Below, piece by piece: positions 34,693 through 43,655 of a DNA stretch of 64,000 nt; the first letter of the stretch is position 1, and every line of letters begins with the position of its first letter. The notes under the pieces are model-generated. The model was not told the origin of the DNA, ran no database searches, and was given only the letters and a program-made list of their open reading frames with translations. The position numbers and the translations under genes are program-made. The DNA comes from Flavobacterium faecale (GTDB lineage: Bacteria; Bacteroidota; Bacteroidia; Flavobacteriales; Flavobacteriaceae): the NCBI RefSeq assembly GCF_003076455.1, contig NZ_CP020918.1:372001-436000 (forward strand). The letters run 5' to 3'.

Positions 34693-36042
34693 TTAATAAT
34701 GAAAATGTTTACTTTCTTCTATAAATGGATTTCTTTTTGGTAACAAAGGAGTCTTAGTCAAAGCAGTAAACACTGCAAAGATAAACAATCCTAAGAAGAA
34801 AAGAACTGATGAAATCTCAGGAACACCGATAAACCAACGATCACCTACTGTTCCAGGCATAATCATATTAAAGAAATCAACATAGTGACCCGCTAATATA
34901 ACTGTTCCAGCCATAACGATAACCCAACTAAGTCTTTTGAAATCAGTATTTAATAAAATTAATAATGGGAATACAAAATTCATAACTACAGCACCAAAGA
35001 AAGGAAGGTTGTACAATTGAATTCTTGTAATAAAATAAGTAATTTCTTCAGGAATATCTGCATACCAGATTAACATAAATTGAGAGAACCATAAGTACGT
35101 CCAGAAAATACTAATACCAAACATAAATTTAGCTAAATCGTGTATATGACTAGTATTTACATACTCTAAATATCCTTTTGATTTCAAATATACAGTTACA
35201 AGAGCAATAGTAGTAATACCACTTACAAAGAAACTAGCAAAAACGTACCATCCGAAAAGAGTACTAAACCAGTGTGGATCTACAGACATAATCCAATCCC
35301 ATGACATAATAGATTCTGATACAATAAAGAAAACTAAGAAACCAGCTGACATCTTAAAATTCTTTTTGTAGAATAAATTATCATTAGCCTCATCTTGTGC
35401 AACACAATTTTTAGCAGAATAAAATCTGTATAGATTCCATCCTATCAAAAATATAGCAGCACGAATTATCCAAAATGGAAAATTCAAATAACTTGCTTTA
35501 TTAGCAATAAGCTCATCATGCGCAACTACTTCTGGGTCTAACCAAATAAACAAATGGTTAAAATGAAGTCCGCATAAAATTAAAATAAAGAAGAAAATAG
35601 CAGAACCATAAGGAAGGTAAGCTGTAATCCCTTGCATAACTCTAAACAAAACAGGAGACCATCCCGCTTGTGCAACTTGTTGAATAGCATAAAAAGCTAA
35701 AACCCCCATTGAAATTAACATAAAGAAAATACACGCAACATATAAAGCAGCCCATGGCTTATTTTGCAACTGGTGCAAAACATGATTTAAATGTTTTGTA
35801 TGTTCTCCATCTTCATGAGAAACTTTCGCTTGTTCGTGATGAGCAGCACCATGCGCATCATCTGCCACTTTACTCTCTTCATGTTGAGCAGCACCATGTT
35901 CACCATGGCTCTCAGCAGCAAGAAGAATTTCAACTTCTTGAATATCTTTAGGTGCATTTAAAAAACCATACCCAATCCCCAATAAACCAACGGCCATTAG
36001 GATAAAAGAAAGAGTTTTTAATTTACTTGAAAATGTATACAT
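34693..36042 (-). CDS. actF: Alternative Complex III subunit ActF (quinol:cytochrome c oxidoreductase membrane subunit)
   Basis: Start placed at the ATG at 36040-36042 (MYTFSSKLKTLSFILMAVGL), 449 residues; the longer frame adds a non-family leader. There are about ten membrane helices, and residues about 40-85 form a loop rich in His, Glu and Ala ('ESHGEHGAAQHEESK', 'HGAAHHEQAK'). It is related to ActC (NrfD fold) and contributes to quinol binding and ion translocation in ACIII. It follows actE by a gap of 27 bases. Confidence 0.92.
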   Translation of the reverse strand: MYTFSSKLKTLSFILMAVGLLGIGYGFLNAPKDIQEVEILLAAESHGEHGAAQHEESKVADDAHGAAHHEQAKVSHEDGEHTKHLNHVLHQLQNKPWAALYVACIFFMLISMGVLAFYAIQQVAQAGWSPVLFRVMQGITAYLPYGSAIFFFILILCGLHFNHLFIWLDPEVVAHDELIANKASYLNFPFWIIRAAIFLIGWNLYRFYSAKNCVAQDEANDNLFYKKNFKMSAGFLVFFIVSESIMSWDWIMSVDPHWFSTLFGWYVFASFFVSGITTIALVTVYLKSKGYLEYVNTSHIHDLAKFMFGISIFWTYLWFSQFMLIWYADIPEEITYFITRIQLYNLPFFGAVVMNFVFPLLILLNTDFKRLSWVIVMAGTVILAGHYVDFFNMIMPGTVGDRWFIGVPEISSVLFFLGLFIFAVFTALTKTPLLPKRNPFIEESKHFHY

Positions 36043-36069
36043 ATCTATTACGATCAGTTTGTTCAACAA

Positions 36070-36615
36070 TTATAATTGGCTTTTAAGCTTCAAAACGTAG
36101 TCAGCAACTAACCAACGTTCGTGAGCACTTAATTGATTAGCATGAGAACCCATAGAATTCAAACCATAAGTAACTACATGAAAAATACTTCCCTCTGTAA
36201 TAACTCTATCTTTGTAACTAGGAACTCCCAAAAATTTCTCTCTTTCTACCAATTTACCTTTACCATTTCCAGATGCTCCATGACAACTGATACAATAAAT
36301 TTCAAAAAGCTCTTTTCCTTTTTCAGAACCACGATCAATAGAATCTAATGGAGACTTTGAATTTGCTTTTGCTAATTCGTACCCTTCAGTAGTATTTGCG
36401 TATTCATATGGCTCAAACCCTCTGTTAATAGTACCATCTGGAGGAAGTTGACCTTCTTTTCCATTTTTAAAAGCAGCAGATTCTGAATAAGTTTCATATC
36501 CTGCTGATTCGTACATATTAGGAAAGTATTGATAGTTCGGTGATTTATTATTATGACATGATGTCACTAATACAGTGATGCCTAATAAAAGTGCTGTTTT
36601 ATATACCCTTTTCAT
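36070..36615 (-). CDS. actE: Alternative Complex III subunit ActE, monohaem cytochrome c lipoprotein
   Basis: 181 residues with a lipoprotein signal (MKRVYKTALLLGITVLVTSC, Cys20). A single haem site CISCH is at residues 108-112 in 'YCISCHGASGNGKG', and the likely axial Met is in 'GLNSMGSHANQL'. ActE is a peripheral haem c subunit that passes electrons on from ActA/B toward the oxidase. It is 7 bases after actD. Confidence 0.92.
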   Translation of the reverse strand: MKRVYKTALLLGITVLVTSCHNNKSPNYQYFPNMYESAGYETYSESAAFKNGKEGQLPPDGTINRGFEPYEYANTTEGYELAKANSKSPLDSIDRGSEKGKELFEIYCISCHGASGNGKGKLVEREKFLGVPSYKDRVITEGSIFHVVTYGLNSMGSHANQLSAHERWLVADYVLKLKSQL

Positions 36616-36622
36616 ATCTTAA

Positions 36623-37147
36623 TTAGTGCTTTTCAATTACTTTAACTTCTACAGCGCCTGTTCCTTGGAAAAAAGAAACTAACGCTTCTTCATTATCATT
36701 AACAGCTACTTCCATCAAGAAGTGATCATCTGTAGTTCTTACATCTGGATTTTCAGCTTCTTTGAATGGCCACAATTTACTTCTCATGTAAAAAGTAATA
36801 ACCATAAGGTGAGCTGCAAAAAATACAGTCATCTCAAACATAATTGGCACGAAGGCAGGCATATTTTCAATATAACTAAAACTTGGTTTACCACCAATAT
36901 CTTGAGGCCAATCTTGTATCATTACAAAATTCATCATCCAAGTAGCAAATGAAATACCTATACAACCGTATATGAAAGAACAAATTGCTAATCTTGTAGG
37001 CGCTAAGCCCATTGCTTTATCCAACCCGTGAACGGGAAATGGAGTAAAAACTTCTTCAATATGATGATGAGCTGCACGGGTTTTTTTAACCGCATCCATC
37101 AATATATCATCGTCATTATAAATGGCGTATATTACTTTATTACTCAT
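36623..37147 (-). CDS. actD: Alternative Complex III subunit ActD (DUF3341)
   Basis: 174 residues: a soluble N-terminal part ('VIYAIYNDDDILMDAVKKTR...HIEEVFTPFPVHGLDKAMGL'), two membrane helices (about 56-76 and 96-116) and a soluble tail. This matches DUF3341/ActD, a structural subunit of ACIII. The start codon overlaps actC's end by 8 bases. Confidence 0.92.
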   Translation of the reverse strand: MSNKVIYAIYNDDDILMDAVKKTRAAHHHIEEVFTPFPVHGLDKAMGLAPTRLAICSFIYGCIGISFATWMMNFVMIQDWPQDIGGKPSFSYIENMPAFVPIMFEMTVFFAAHLMVITFYMRSKLWPFKEAENPDVRTTDDHFLMEVAVNDNEEALVSFFQGTGAVEVKVIEKH

Positions 37148-38543
37148 GGTGTGAATCTTTATTTGCTTCTCTTTCTCTAATATAATTATCTCCCGTTCCT
37201 TTTAATATTGTTTTAACCTCTGCTTGAGCAATCACAGGGAAAGTTCTAGAGTATAACAAAAACAACACGAAGAAAAATCCAATTGTCCCGATAAAAATAC
37301 CGATATCAACAAAAGTCGGAGAAAACATTGTCCAAGAAGACGGTAAATAATCTCTATGTAATGATGTAACAATGATCACAAAACGCTCAAACCACATTCC
37401 AATATTTACTACAATTGAAATAATGAAAGAGAACATGATACTTGTTCTTAATTTTTTAGACCACATAAATTGAGGTGAAAACACATTACATGTCATCATC
37501 GACCAATATGCCCACCAGTAAGGACCAGTAGCTCTATTCAAAAATGCATATTGTTCGTATTCAACACCTGAATACCAAGCGATAAATAACTCAGTAATAT
37601 ATGCAACACCAACAATAGAACCTGTAATCATAATTACAATATTCATCAACTCAATGTGTTGCAAAGTAATATAAGCCTCAAGGTTAGAAACTTTTCTCAT
37701 AATAATAAGCAAAGTGTTTACCATTGCAAAACCCGAGAAAACTGCTCCTGCCACAAAGTAAGGAGGGAAAATCGTTGTATGCCATCCTGGAATTACAGAT
37801 GTAGCAAAGTCCATCGATACAATCGTGTGAACAGAAAGTACAAGTGGAGTTGCTAAACCAGCCAATACCAAAGATACTTCTTCAAAACGTTGCCAATCTT
37901 TGGCTCTACCGCTCCATCCAAAACTTAATATAGAATAAATTCTTTTATTAAAAGGAGTTATAGCTCTATCTCTCAACATAGCAAAATCTGGTAGCAAACC
38001 TGTCCACCAAAATACAAGTGAAACAGATAGATACGTTGAAATTGCAAATACATCCCAAAGTAATGGTGAATTAAAGTTAACCCATAATGAACCAAATTGA
38101 TTCGGTATAGGTAAAACCCAATATGCCAACCATGGACGACCCATGTGTATAATTGGAAATAAACCCGCTTGAATAACTGAGAAAATAGTCATTGCTTCTG
38201 CAGAACGGTTAATAGCCATTCTCCATCTTTGACGGAAGAGTAAAAGTACTGCAGAAATTAATGTTCCTGCGTGACCAATACCAACCCACCAAACGAAGTT
38301 GGTAATATCCCAAGCCCATCCAACGGTCTTATTCAAACCCCATGTTCCGATACCTGTAGATACGGTGTAAATAATACAACCTAATCCCCAAAGGAAAGCG
38401 GTTAATGCGATTGTAAATACAATCCACCAATGTTTATTAGCTTTTCCTTCAACAGGAGCAGCTACATCAACTGTTACATCGTGATAGCTTCTATCACCTA
38501 TAACTAAAGGTTTCCTAATGCTTGATTCGTAGTGAGACGACAT
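37140..38543 (-). CDS. actC: Alternative Complex III subunit ActC (NrfD/PsrC family)
   Basis: 467 residues, about ten membrane helices with the NrfD-type pattern ('WVGIGHAGTLISAVLLLFRQRWR', 'HMGRPWLAYWVLPIPNQFG', 'LSVHTIVSMDFATSVIPGWH', 'ITELFIAWYSG'). ActC carries the quinol-oxidising site on the periplasmic side of the inner membrane. It sits between actB and actD. Confidence 0.95.
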   Translation of the reverse strand: MSSHYESSIRKPLVIGDRSYHDVTVDVAAPVEGKANKHWWIVFTIALTAFLWGLGCIIYTVSTGIGTWGLNKTVGWAWDITNFVWWVGIGHAGTLISAVLLLFRQRWRMAINRSAEAMTIFSVIQAGLFPIIHMGRPWLAYWVLPIPNQFGSLWVNFNSPLLWDVFAISTYLSVSLVFWWTGLLPDFAMLRDRAITPFNKRIYSILSFGWSGRAKDWQRFEEVSLVLAGLATPLVLSVHTIVSMDFATSVIPGWHTTIFPPYFVAGAVFSGFAMVNTLLIIMRKVSNLEAYITLQHIELMNIVIMITGSIVGVAYITELFIAWYSGVEYEQYAFLNRATGPYWWAYWSMMTCNVFSPQFMWSKKLRTSIMFSFIISIVVNIGMWFERFVIIVTSLHRDYLPSSWTMFSPTFVDIGIFIGTIGFFFVLFLLYSRTFPVIAQAEVKTILKGTGDNYIREREANKDSHHE

Positions 38544-38581
38544 AATCCTTTATATGTTTCTAATTAATATTTATTTTAATA

Positions 38582-41500
38582 CTAGGTATTTCTAACTTTA
38601 ACATGATAAATCACGTTAGGCTTAGTTCCAACATGCTCCAATAAATGGTACATTCTTTCATCTTCTAATAAATTAGCAACATGACTTTCCTTATCATTTA
38701 CATCTCCAAATATCATTGCCCCTGTAGTACAAGCACTTGAACAAGCCGTTTGAAATTCACCATCAACGATAGTTCTACCTTCTCTCTTAGCTTTTAAGAT
38801 TGTCGCTTGTGTCATTTGAATACACATAGAACATTTCTCCATTACACCACGAGAACGAACATTAACATCTGGATTTAACACCATACGTCCTAAATCATCA
38901 TTCATATGGAAATCAAATTCACTATTTCCGTTGTATAAGAACCAGTTAAAACGACGCACTTTATATGGACAGTTGTTTGCACAGTAACGAGTACCAACAC
39001 ATCTGTTGTATGCCATATGGTTTTGACCTTGACGGCTATGAGAAGTTGCAGCAACAGGACAAACAGTCTCACATGGAGCATGATTACAATGTTGACACAT
39101 TACTGGTTGGAAAGCAACTTGTGGATTATCACCCGCTTTTTCCATCTCGTTAAAAGTAGACAATGAACTAGATAAACCAGCTATATTCTCTTTTCTTTCG
39201 TTATCACCTTCAAAAGTAGATTCAGAAGAATAATATCTATCAATACGCAACCAGTGCATATCTCTACTTCTTCTAATTTCAGACTTACCAACAACTGGAA
39301 CGTTGTTTTCAGCGTGACATGCTATTACACATGCACCACATCCAGTACAAGCATTCAAATCGATTGACAAATTGAAATGATGTCCAACAGAACGATCAAA
39401 AGAATCCCATAAATCAACAGTAGTAGATTTAACTTCTTCATGATCTAAAGAAACCATAGGAACTGGGTTCCATACTTCAGCATCTGCAGTATTGAAGATC
39501 TCTAAAGTAGTTTCCTTAATAATATCCCCTCTACCCATTAGAGTCTTTTGACCTTGAACACAAGCAAACTCATGTGTGCCATTAGCTCTTTCAAAAGTAA
39601 CAGATTGAACGTCATTAAAACCTTTATATAAACCGTAAGCATTTAAACCTACTTGCATTTCTTCTTTCAAAGCAGCCTTGCGACCGTAACCTAAAGCTAA
39701 ACCTAATGTTCCCACAGCTTGACCTGGCTGAACAATAACTGGCACATTTTCTAATTTAAGACCATCTGCAGTAGTAATAGTAGCATAACTTCCGTTTAAA
39801 CCACCATTAGCAACAATCTCATTAGAAAGTTCCAATTCCTTAGCATCTGCATTCGAAACAGTAACATAATTATCCCATGAAACTCTAGTAATTGGATCCG
39901 GAAACTCTTGCAACCAAGGGTTAGCAGCTTGTTGACCATCTCCTAGACCAGTTTTAGTATATAAATTCAATTCAAAACCTGAACCAGCTTTAGCACTTGC
40001 CAAAGTAGATGCAGCAGAATTGTAATCAGCAGCAGCGCCTGAAATAGCAACTGAACCGCCAACAAAAATACCATCATGTAACACCTTATTCCAACCAGCA
40101 CCATCAGTTACACCTGCAGCAGTACCTTTGATATAATCATAATATGTTCCTCCAATACCGTTCAAAGACATTAAAACATCTTGAAATTGTTTTGTATCGA
40201 ACAATGGTCGAATTGTAGGTTGAGTTATACTATAAGTACCTTTTGTCAAACTTAAATCCCCCCAAGATTCTAAATAATGAGGAACTGCAGCGGCAATGGT
40301 ACTTACTAAAGCTGTTTCATCTTCTTTCAAAGAAAAAGCAACTGACATTTTAACCTTTTTAAGACCATCTGCAAAGGAAGCAGAATCAGCCAATGTGTAG
40401 ATAGGATTGACACCACTCATTAATAAGGTATGAACGCTACCTGACTTCATCTCATTAATTAATTGAGCAACTTTTTCATTAGATCCTTTTCTGATTTGTC
40501 TCGTGCCTGCAGTTGAAAAAGCAGCACTTGACAATGCATTATTAATTGCAATAACTAATAATTGTGCATTTTTATCTTGAATACCTGAAACCAAAACACC
40601 TTGTGCTCCAGCCATTTTCAATTGATTAGCAGCTTTAACTACTTCAGCTTTCACTGTAGCATCTAAAGTAACTGACACATTTGATCCGGTAACAATATTA
40701 TAAATTTGAACTAAAGCTTGTTTTTGAACTGCTGTAGACATTGCTAAACGCTTATCAGCAGCTGCACCAGACAAAGTCATATTAGCCTCCAACTGGAAGT
40801 GACGTGACATTTTTCCGTTTTTAGGAATTCTTCCTTGTGCAAAACCAGTATCATATCCACCACCTTGCCAGTCTCCTAAGAAGTCAGCACCAACAGATAC
40901 AATTAATCCAGCTTGTGAAAAATCATAATCAACTAAAGCTCTTTCTCCGTAAACAGTTTCAAAAGCATCTAATGCTGCAGAAGACGATACCGCATCATAA
41001 ACCACATGCTTTGCATTAGGATTTTTTGCAATAAACTCAGCTATTAATTTTTCAGTTGAAGGACTTGCCAAAGTATTAGTCAAAAGAACTACTTGACCAC
41101 CCTTTGCTTTTGCATCAACTAAACTTGAATTGATTTTTGCAGTAACATTAGACCAAGCTACAGGTTTACCCTCCATCTTTGGTTCTTTCAAACGCATACT
41201 ATCATATAATGATAACACAGACGCATGAACTCTAGCGTTAGCAGCAAATTTTGCTCCAGAAATAGTATTATTCTCTATCTTAATTGGACGCCCTTCACGT
41301 GTTTTAACAAGAAGATTTGCAAAATCAAAACCATCAAACATTGAGGTAGCATAATAATCAGCTACACCAGGAATGATTTGTTCTGGTTGTAATACATAAG
41401 GTATCGACTTGTGCACAGGACCTTCGCAAGCAACAAGCGTAGCTGCCGCAGTACTAAATCCAACGTACTTTAAAAAATCACGACGTGATGTTGAAGACGA

Positions 41501-41638
41501 AGACATCGCCCCTTCATTTCCTAAGAACTCATCGGTAGGAATTGCTTCAACAAATTCGTTATTTTTAAGCGCCTCAACAATAGAACTATTTACGTCTAGT
41601 TCCTCAACACTTTTCCAGTATTTTTTGTTTGATGACAT
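38582..41638 (-). CDS. actB: Alternative Complex III subunit ActB, molybdopterin-oxidoreductase-like with Fe-S clusters
   Basis: 1018 residues. A variant twin-arginine signal (SRRDFLKYVGFSTAAA, Arg52-Arg53) is followed by a possible lipobox Cys71. About 80-740 is a molybdopterin-oxidoreductase-like domain, which in ACIII has no molybdenum cofactor. About 760-1000 is a ferredoxin part with 'CTGCGACVIACHAENNVPVVG', 'CQHCNHAPCETVCPVAATS', 'CVGTRYCANNCPYK' and 'CSMCIQMTQA', giving the set for four Fe-S clusters. It relays electrons from ActC to haem subunits at the periplasmic face. 83 bases downstream of actA. Confidence 0.95.
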   Translation of the reverse strand: MSSNKKYWKSVEELDVNSSIVEALKNNEFVEAIPTDEFLGNEGAMSSSSTSRRDFLKYVGFSTAAATLVACEGPVHKSIPYVLQPEQIIPGVADYYATSMFDGFDFANLLVKTREGRPIKIENNTISGAKFAANARVHASVLSLYDSMRLKEPKMEGKPVAWSNVTAKINSSLVDAKAKGGQVVLLTNTLASPSTEKLIAEFIAKNPNAKHVVYDAVSSSAALDAFETVYGERALVDYDFSQAGLIVSVGADFLGDWQGGGYDTGFAQGRIPKNGKMSRHFQLEANMTLSGAAADKRLAMSTAVQKQALVQIYNIVTGSNVSVTLDATVKAEVVKAANQLKMAGAQGVLVSGIQDKNAQLLVIAINNALSSAAFSTAGTRQIRKGSNEKVAQLINEMKSGSVHTLLMSGVNPIYTLADSASFADGLKKVKMSVAFSLKEDETALVSTIAAAVPHYLESWGDLSLTKGTYSITQPTIRPLFDTKQFQDVLMSLNGIGGTYYDYIKGTAAGVTDGAGWNKVLHDGIFVGGSVAISGAAADYNSAASTLASAKAGSGFELNLYTKTGLGDGQQAANPWLQEFPDPITRVSWDNYVTVSNADAKELELSNEIVANGGLNGSYATITTADGLKLENVPVIVQPGQAVGTLGLALGYGRKAALKEEMQVGLNAYGLYKGFNDVQSVTFERANGTHEFACVQGQKTLMGRGDIIKETTLEIFNTADAEVWNPVPMVSLDHEEVKSTTVDLWDSFDRSVGHHFNLSIDLNACTGCGACVIACHAENNVPVVGKSEIRRSRDMHWLRIDRYYSSESTFEGDNERKENIAGLSSSLSTFNEMEKAGDNPQVAFQPVMCQHCNHAPCETVCPVAATSHSRQGQNHMAYNRCVGTRYCANNCPYKVRRFNWFLYNGNSEFDFHMNDDLGRMVLNPDVNVRSRGVMEKCSMCIQMTQATILKAKREGRTIVDGEFQTACSSACTTGAMIFGDVNDKESHVANLLEDERMYHLLEHVGTKPNVIYHVKVRNT

Positions 41639-41693
41639 TTTATATAAATATTAGAATCTTAATTATTATTTTCTTAAATCAGCAACCTGAAAT

Positions 41694-41712
41694 TTAACTA
41701 CTTCTTAGTTAA
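41694..41712. other. Short inverted repeat between actA and actB
   Basis: TTAACTA (41694-41700), CTTCT, TAGTTAA (41706-41712). It lies in the actA-actB gap with no T run after it, so it is not an ordinary terminator. It could be an mRNA processing or stability hairpin. Confidence 0.35.
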
Positions 41713-41721
41713 CTCTCAAAT

Positions 41722-43041
41722 CTAGTAGTGACATTTACCACACTCTAAACCTCCCATTTGAGCAGCAGTCAACTTATCGACTCCATACTTCTTAGAAAGC
41801 TCTTCGTGAATTTTGGTATAATACTCATTACCCTCCATTTTAACATCTGTTTTTCTATGACAATTAATACACCATCCCATAGTTAATGGAGCAAATTGTT
41901 TTTGAATCTCATAAGTTTCAACAGGTCCGTGACAAGTTTGACATTCTACACCTGCAACAGTAACGTGTTGTGAGTGATTGAAATAAACAAAATCAGGTAA
42001 GTTGTGGATACGAACCCATTTAACTGGTTGTGTTTTTCCAGTATATGATTGCGTATTTCTATCCCAACCAACTGCTGTATACAACTTTTGGATTTGCTCA
42101 TCATAGAATGCTTTACTGTACTCTGGAGTAGCAGTAGTCTCAGCAACTTCGGCAATGTTCTTATGACAGTTCATACAAACATTCAAAGAAGGAATACCAG
42201 CATTTTTACTTACTCTAGCAGCAGAGTGACAATATTTACAATTGATCTCATTATCACCAGCATGAATCCTGTGAGAATAATGAATTGGTTGAATTGGCTC
42301 GTAACCTTGATCAACACCAACTTGCATTAAAAATCCGTATACAAGATACCCACTAGCCAACAACATAAAAATTGCTGTAACTAAAACTAAAAATTGATTT
42401 TTAGCAAAAGCTCTCCAGATAGGAATAGATTTTTCTTTTTGTGCAATTTCGATTCCGTTTGCATTTGCAACTTTCGTCAAAACTTTATTCACTAAGAATA
42501 ACATTACCACCAACATTGCCATTACTAAAGCAAGAGCTCCAAGAATAACATTGTTAGATATTCCACCTTCAGCAGGAGCAGCACCACCAGGAGTAGCACC
42601 AGCTACAACAGGAGCAGCAGCTTTCTCTTCAGATGTATATGCAATAATATTATCAATGTCTCCTTCTGACAATTGAGGAAAAGCAGTCATTGCAACTTTA
42701 TTGTTTTCTTCATAAACCTTTACAGCAGCAGCATCACCTGACTTAATAAGTTCAGCACTATTATGAATCCACTTATAAAGCCATGGCATATCATGTTTAC
42801 CAGCAATACCTCTCAACATAGGCCCTGTAGCCTTAGCATCAAGCTTATGACAAGCAGCACAATTTGCATTAAAAAGTTCTTTCCCTTTTACAGGATCGCC
42901 ACCTTGCGCGGCCGCAGGAGCTTCAGTTGCAGCTGCAGGAGCAGCATCTTGAGCAAAGGAAGTTAAGGAAAAAGCTAGCGATAAAGCAAAGCTTAAAAAT
43001 AAATTCCTTGAGATCGAATTATGGTTACCCACCTTTTTCAT
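41722..43041 (-). CDS. actA: Alternative Complex III subunit ActA with an extra N-terminal cytochrome c domain
   Basis: 439 residues. After a signal peptide (about 1-30, '...SLTSFA|QD') there is an Ala/Pro-rich stretch, then a class I cytochrome c domain with CAACH (61-65), a membrane helix (about 165-185), and a second helix (about 212-236). The C-terminal multihaem part has CKYCH, CMNCH, CQTCH, CINCH and CGKCH, the last almost at the C-terminus. That is six CxxCH motifs in all, against a pentahaem core in the ActA family. It is first in the act-cox operon, behind a good promoter. Confidence 0.93.
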   Translation of the reverse strand: MKKVGNHNSISRNLFLSFALSLAFSLTSFAQDAAPAAATEAPAAAQGGDPVKGKELFNANCAACHKLDAKATGPMLRGIAGKHDMPWLYKWIHNSAELIKSGDAAAVKVYEENNKVAMTAFPQLSEGDIDNIIAYTSEEKAAAPVVAGATPGGAAPAEGGISNNVILGALALVMAMLVVMLFLVNKVLTKVANANGIEIAQKEKSIPIWRAFAKNQFLVLVTAIFMLLASGYLVYGFLMQVGVDQGYEPIQPIHYSHRIHAGDNEINCKYCHSAARVSKNAGIPSLNVCMNCHKNIAEVAETTATPEYSKAFYDEQIQKLYTAVGWDRNTQSYTGKTQPVKWVRIHNLPDFVYFNHSQHVTVAGVECQTCHGPVETYEIQKQFAPLTMGWCINCHRKTDVKMEGNEYYTKIHEELSKKYGVDKLTAAQMGGLECGKCHY

Positions 43042-43127
43042 ATTATATAATGATTATCTACTAAAAATTGGCATAGTTTTTAATACTGTAACGCTATAAA
43101 AAGCTACCCCTTTATTATAAATCTCGA

Positions 43128-43157
43128 CAAAAATACGACTTATGCGCTATTCACAAA
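43128..43157 (-). promoter_or_regulatory. Promoter of the act-cox operon
   Basis: On the minus strand TTTG (43157-43154), 18 bases, TATTTTTG (43135-43128). This is a full match to the Bacteroidota pattern, 87 bases before the actA ATG, and the best promoter seen for a respiratory gene in the window. Confidence 0.65.
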
Positions 43158-43232
43158 AACCTAAAATAACCTTATTTCCAATTTATACTTATTCTAAATA
43201 ATAATTCACTTTCACATTACGGCATTAAGCAT

Positions 43233-43240
43233 TACTTTTG
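43233..43240 (+). promoter_or_regulatory. Promoter -7 element of the SPOR gene
   Basis: TACTTTTG, 18 bases before the ATG at 43259. No clear -33 element. Confidence 0.42.
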
Positions 43241-43258
43241 TCTAAAAATCATGACATT

Positions 43259-43645
43259 ATGAATATTTTAACAATTAAAAATTTCCTTGCCCCTAGTATT
43301 TTACTGTGTTTTTTCACTATTGTTACACTAGGCCAACAATCACAAACAAGCATCAAACAGGATGAAAAATTCGAACAGTTACTAAGTGAAAAACGAAAAA
43401 TAAACAGCTCAATGGTTGCTAATGAGCGATATAAGATTCAAGTATTTGTTGGAAATAGCGAAGGTGCTCGCAATGCTCTTTATGCTTGTAAACAAGATTT
43501 TCCAGAATTGGATGGAAGCATCAACTTTTTTACTCCCAATTATAAGGTTTGGATTGGAAACTTTAGGACTCGACTTGAGGCCGTACGCCATAGTATGGAC
43601 ATTAAAAGAAAATATCCAAATATGCTAATTATAAAACCGCAATAA
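43259..43645 (+). CDS. Small exported SPOR-domain protein
   Basis: Start placed at the ATG at 43259 (MNILTIKNFLAPSILLCFF...TLGQQ), 128 residues. Signal peptide about 1-25, then a short linker and a SPOR domain about 58-128 ('YKIQVFVGNSEGARNALYACK', 'PNYKVWIGNFRTRLEAVRHSMDIKRKYP'). SPOR domains bind denuded peptidoglycan glycan strands, often at division sites. A three-codon upstream frame (ATG at 43251, TGA at 43260-43262) overlaps this start by four bases and may couple its translation. It is divergent from actA and convergent with the GT39 gene. Confidence 0.88.
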   Translation: MNILTIKNFLAPSILLCFFTIVTLGQQSQTSIKQDEKFEQLLSEKRKINSSMVANERYKIQVFVGNSEGARNALYACKQDFPELDGSINFFTPNYKVWIGNFRTRLEAVRHSMDIKRKYPNMLIIKPQ

Positions 43646-43655
43646 GACACCGAAC

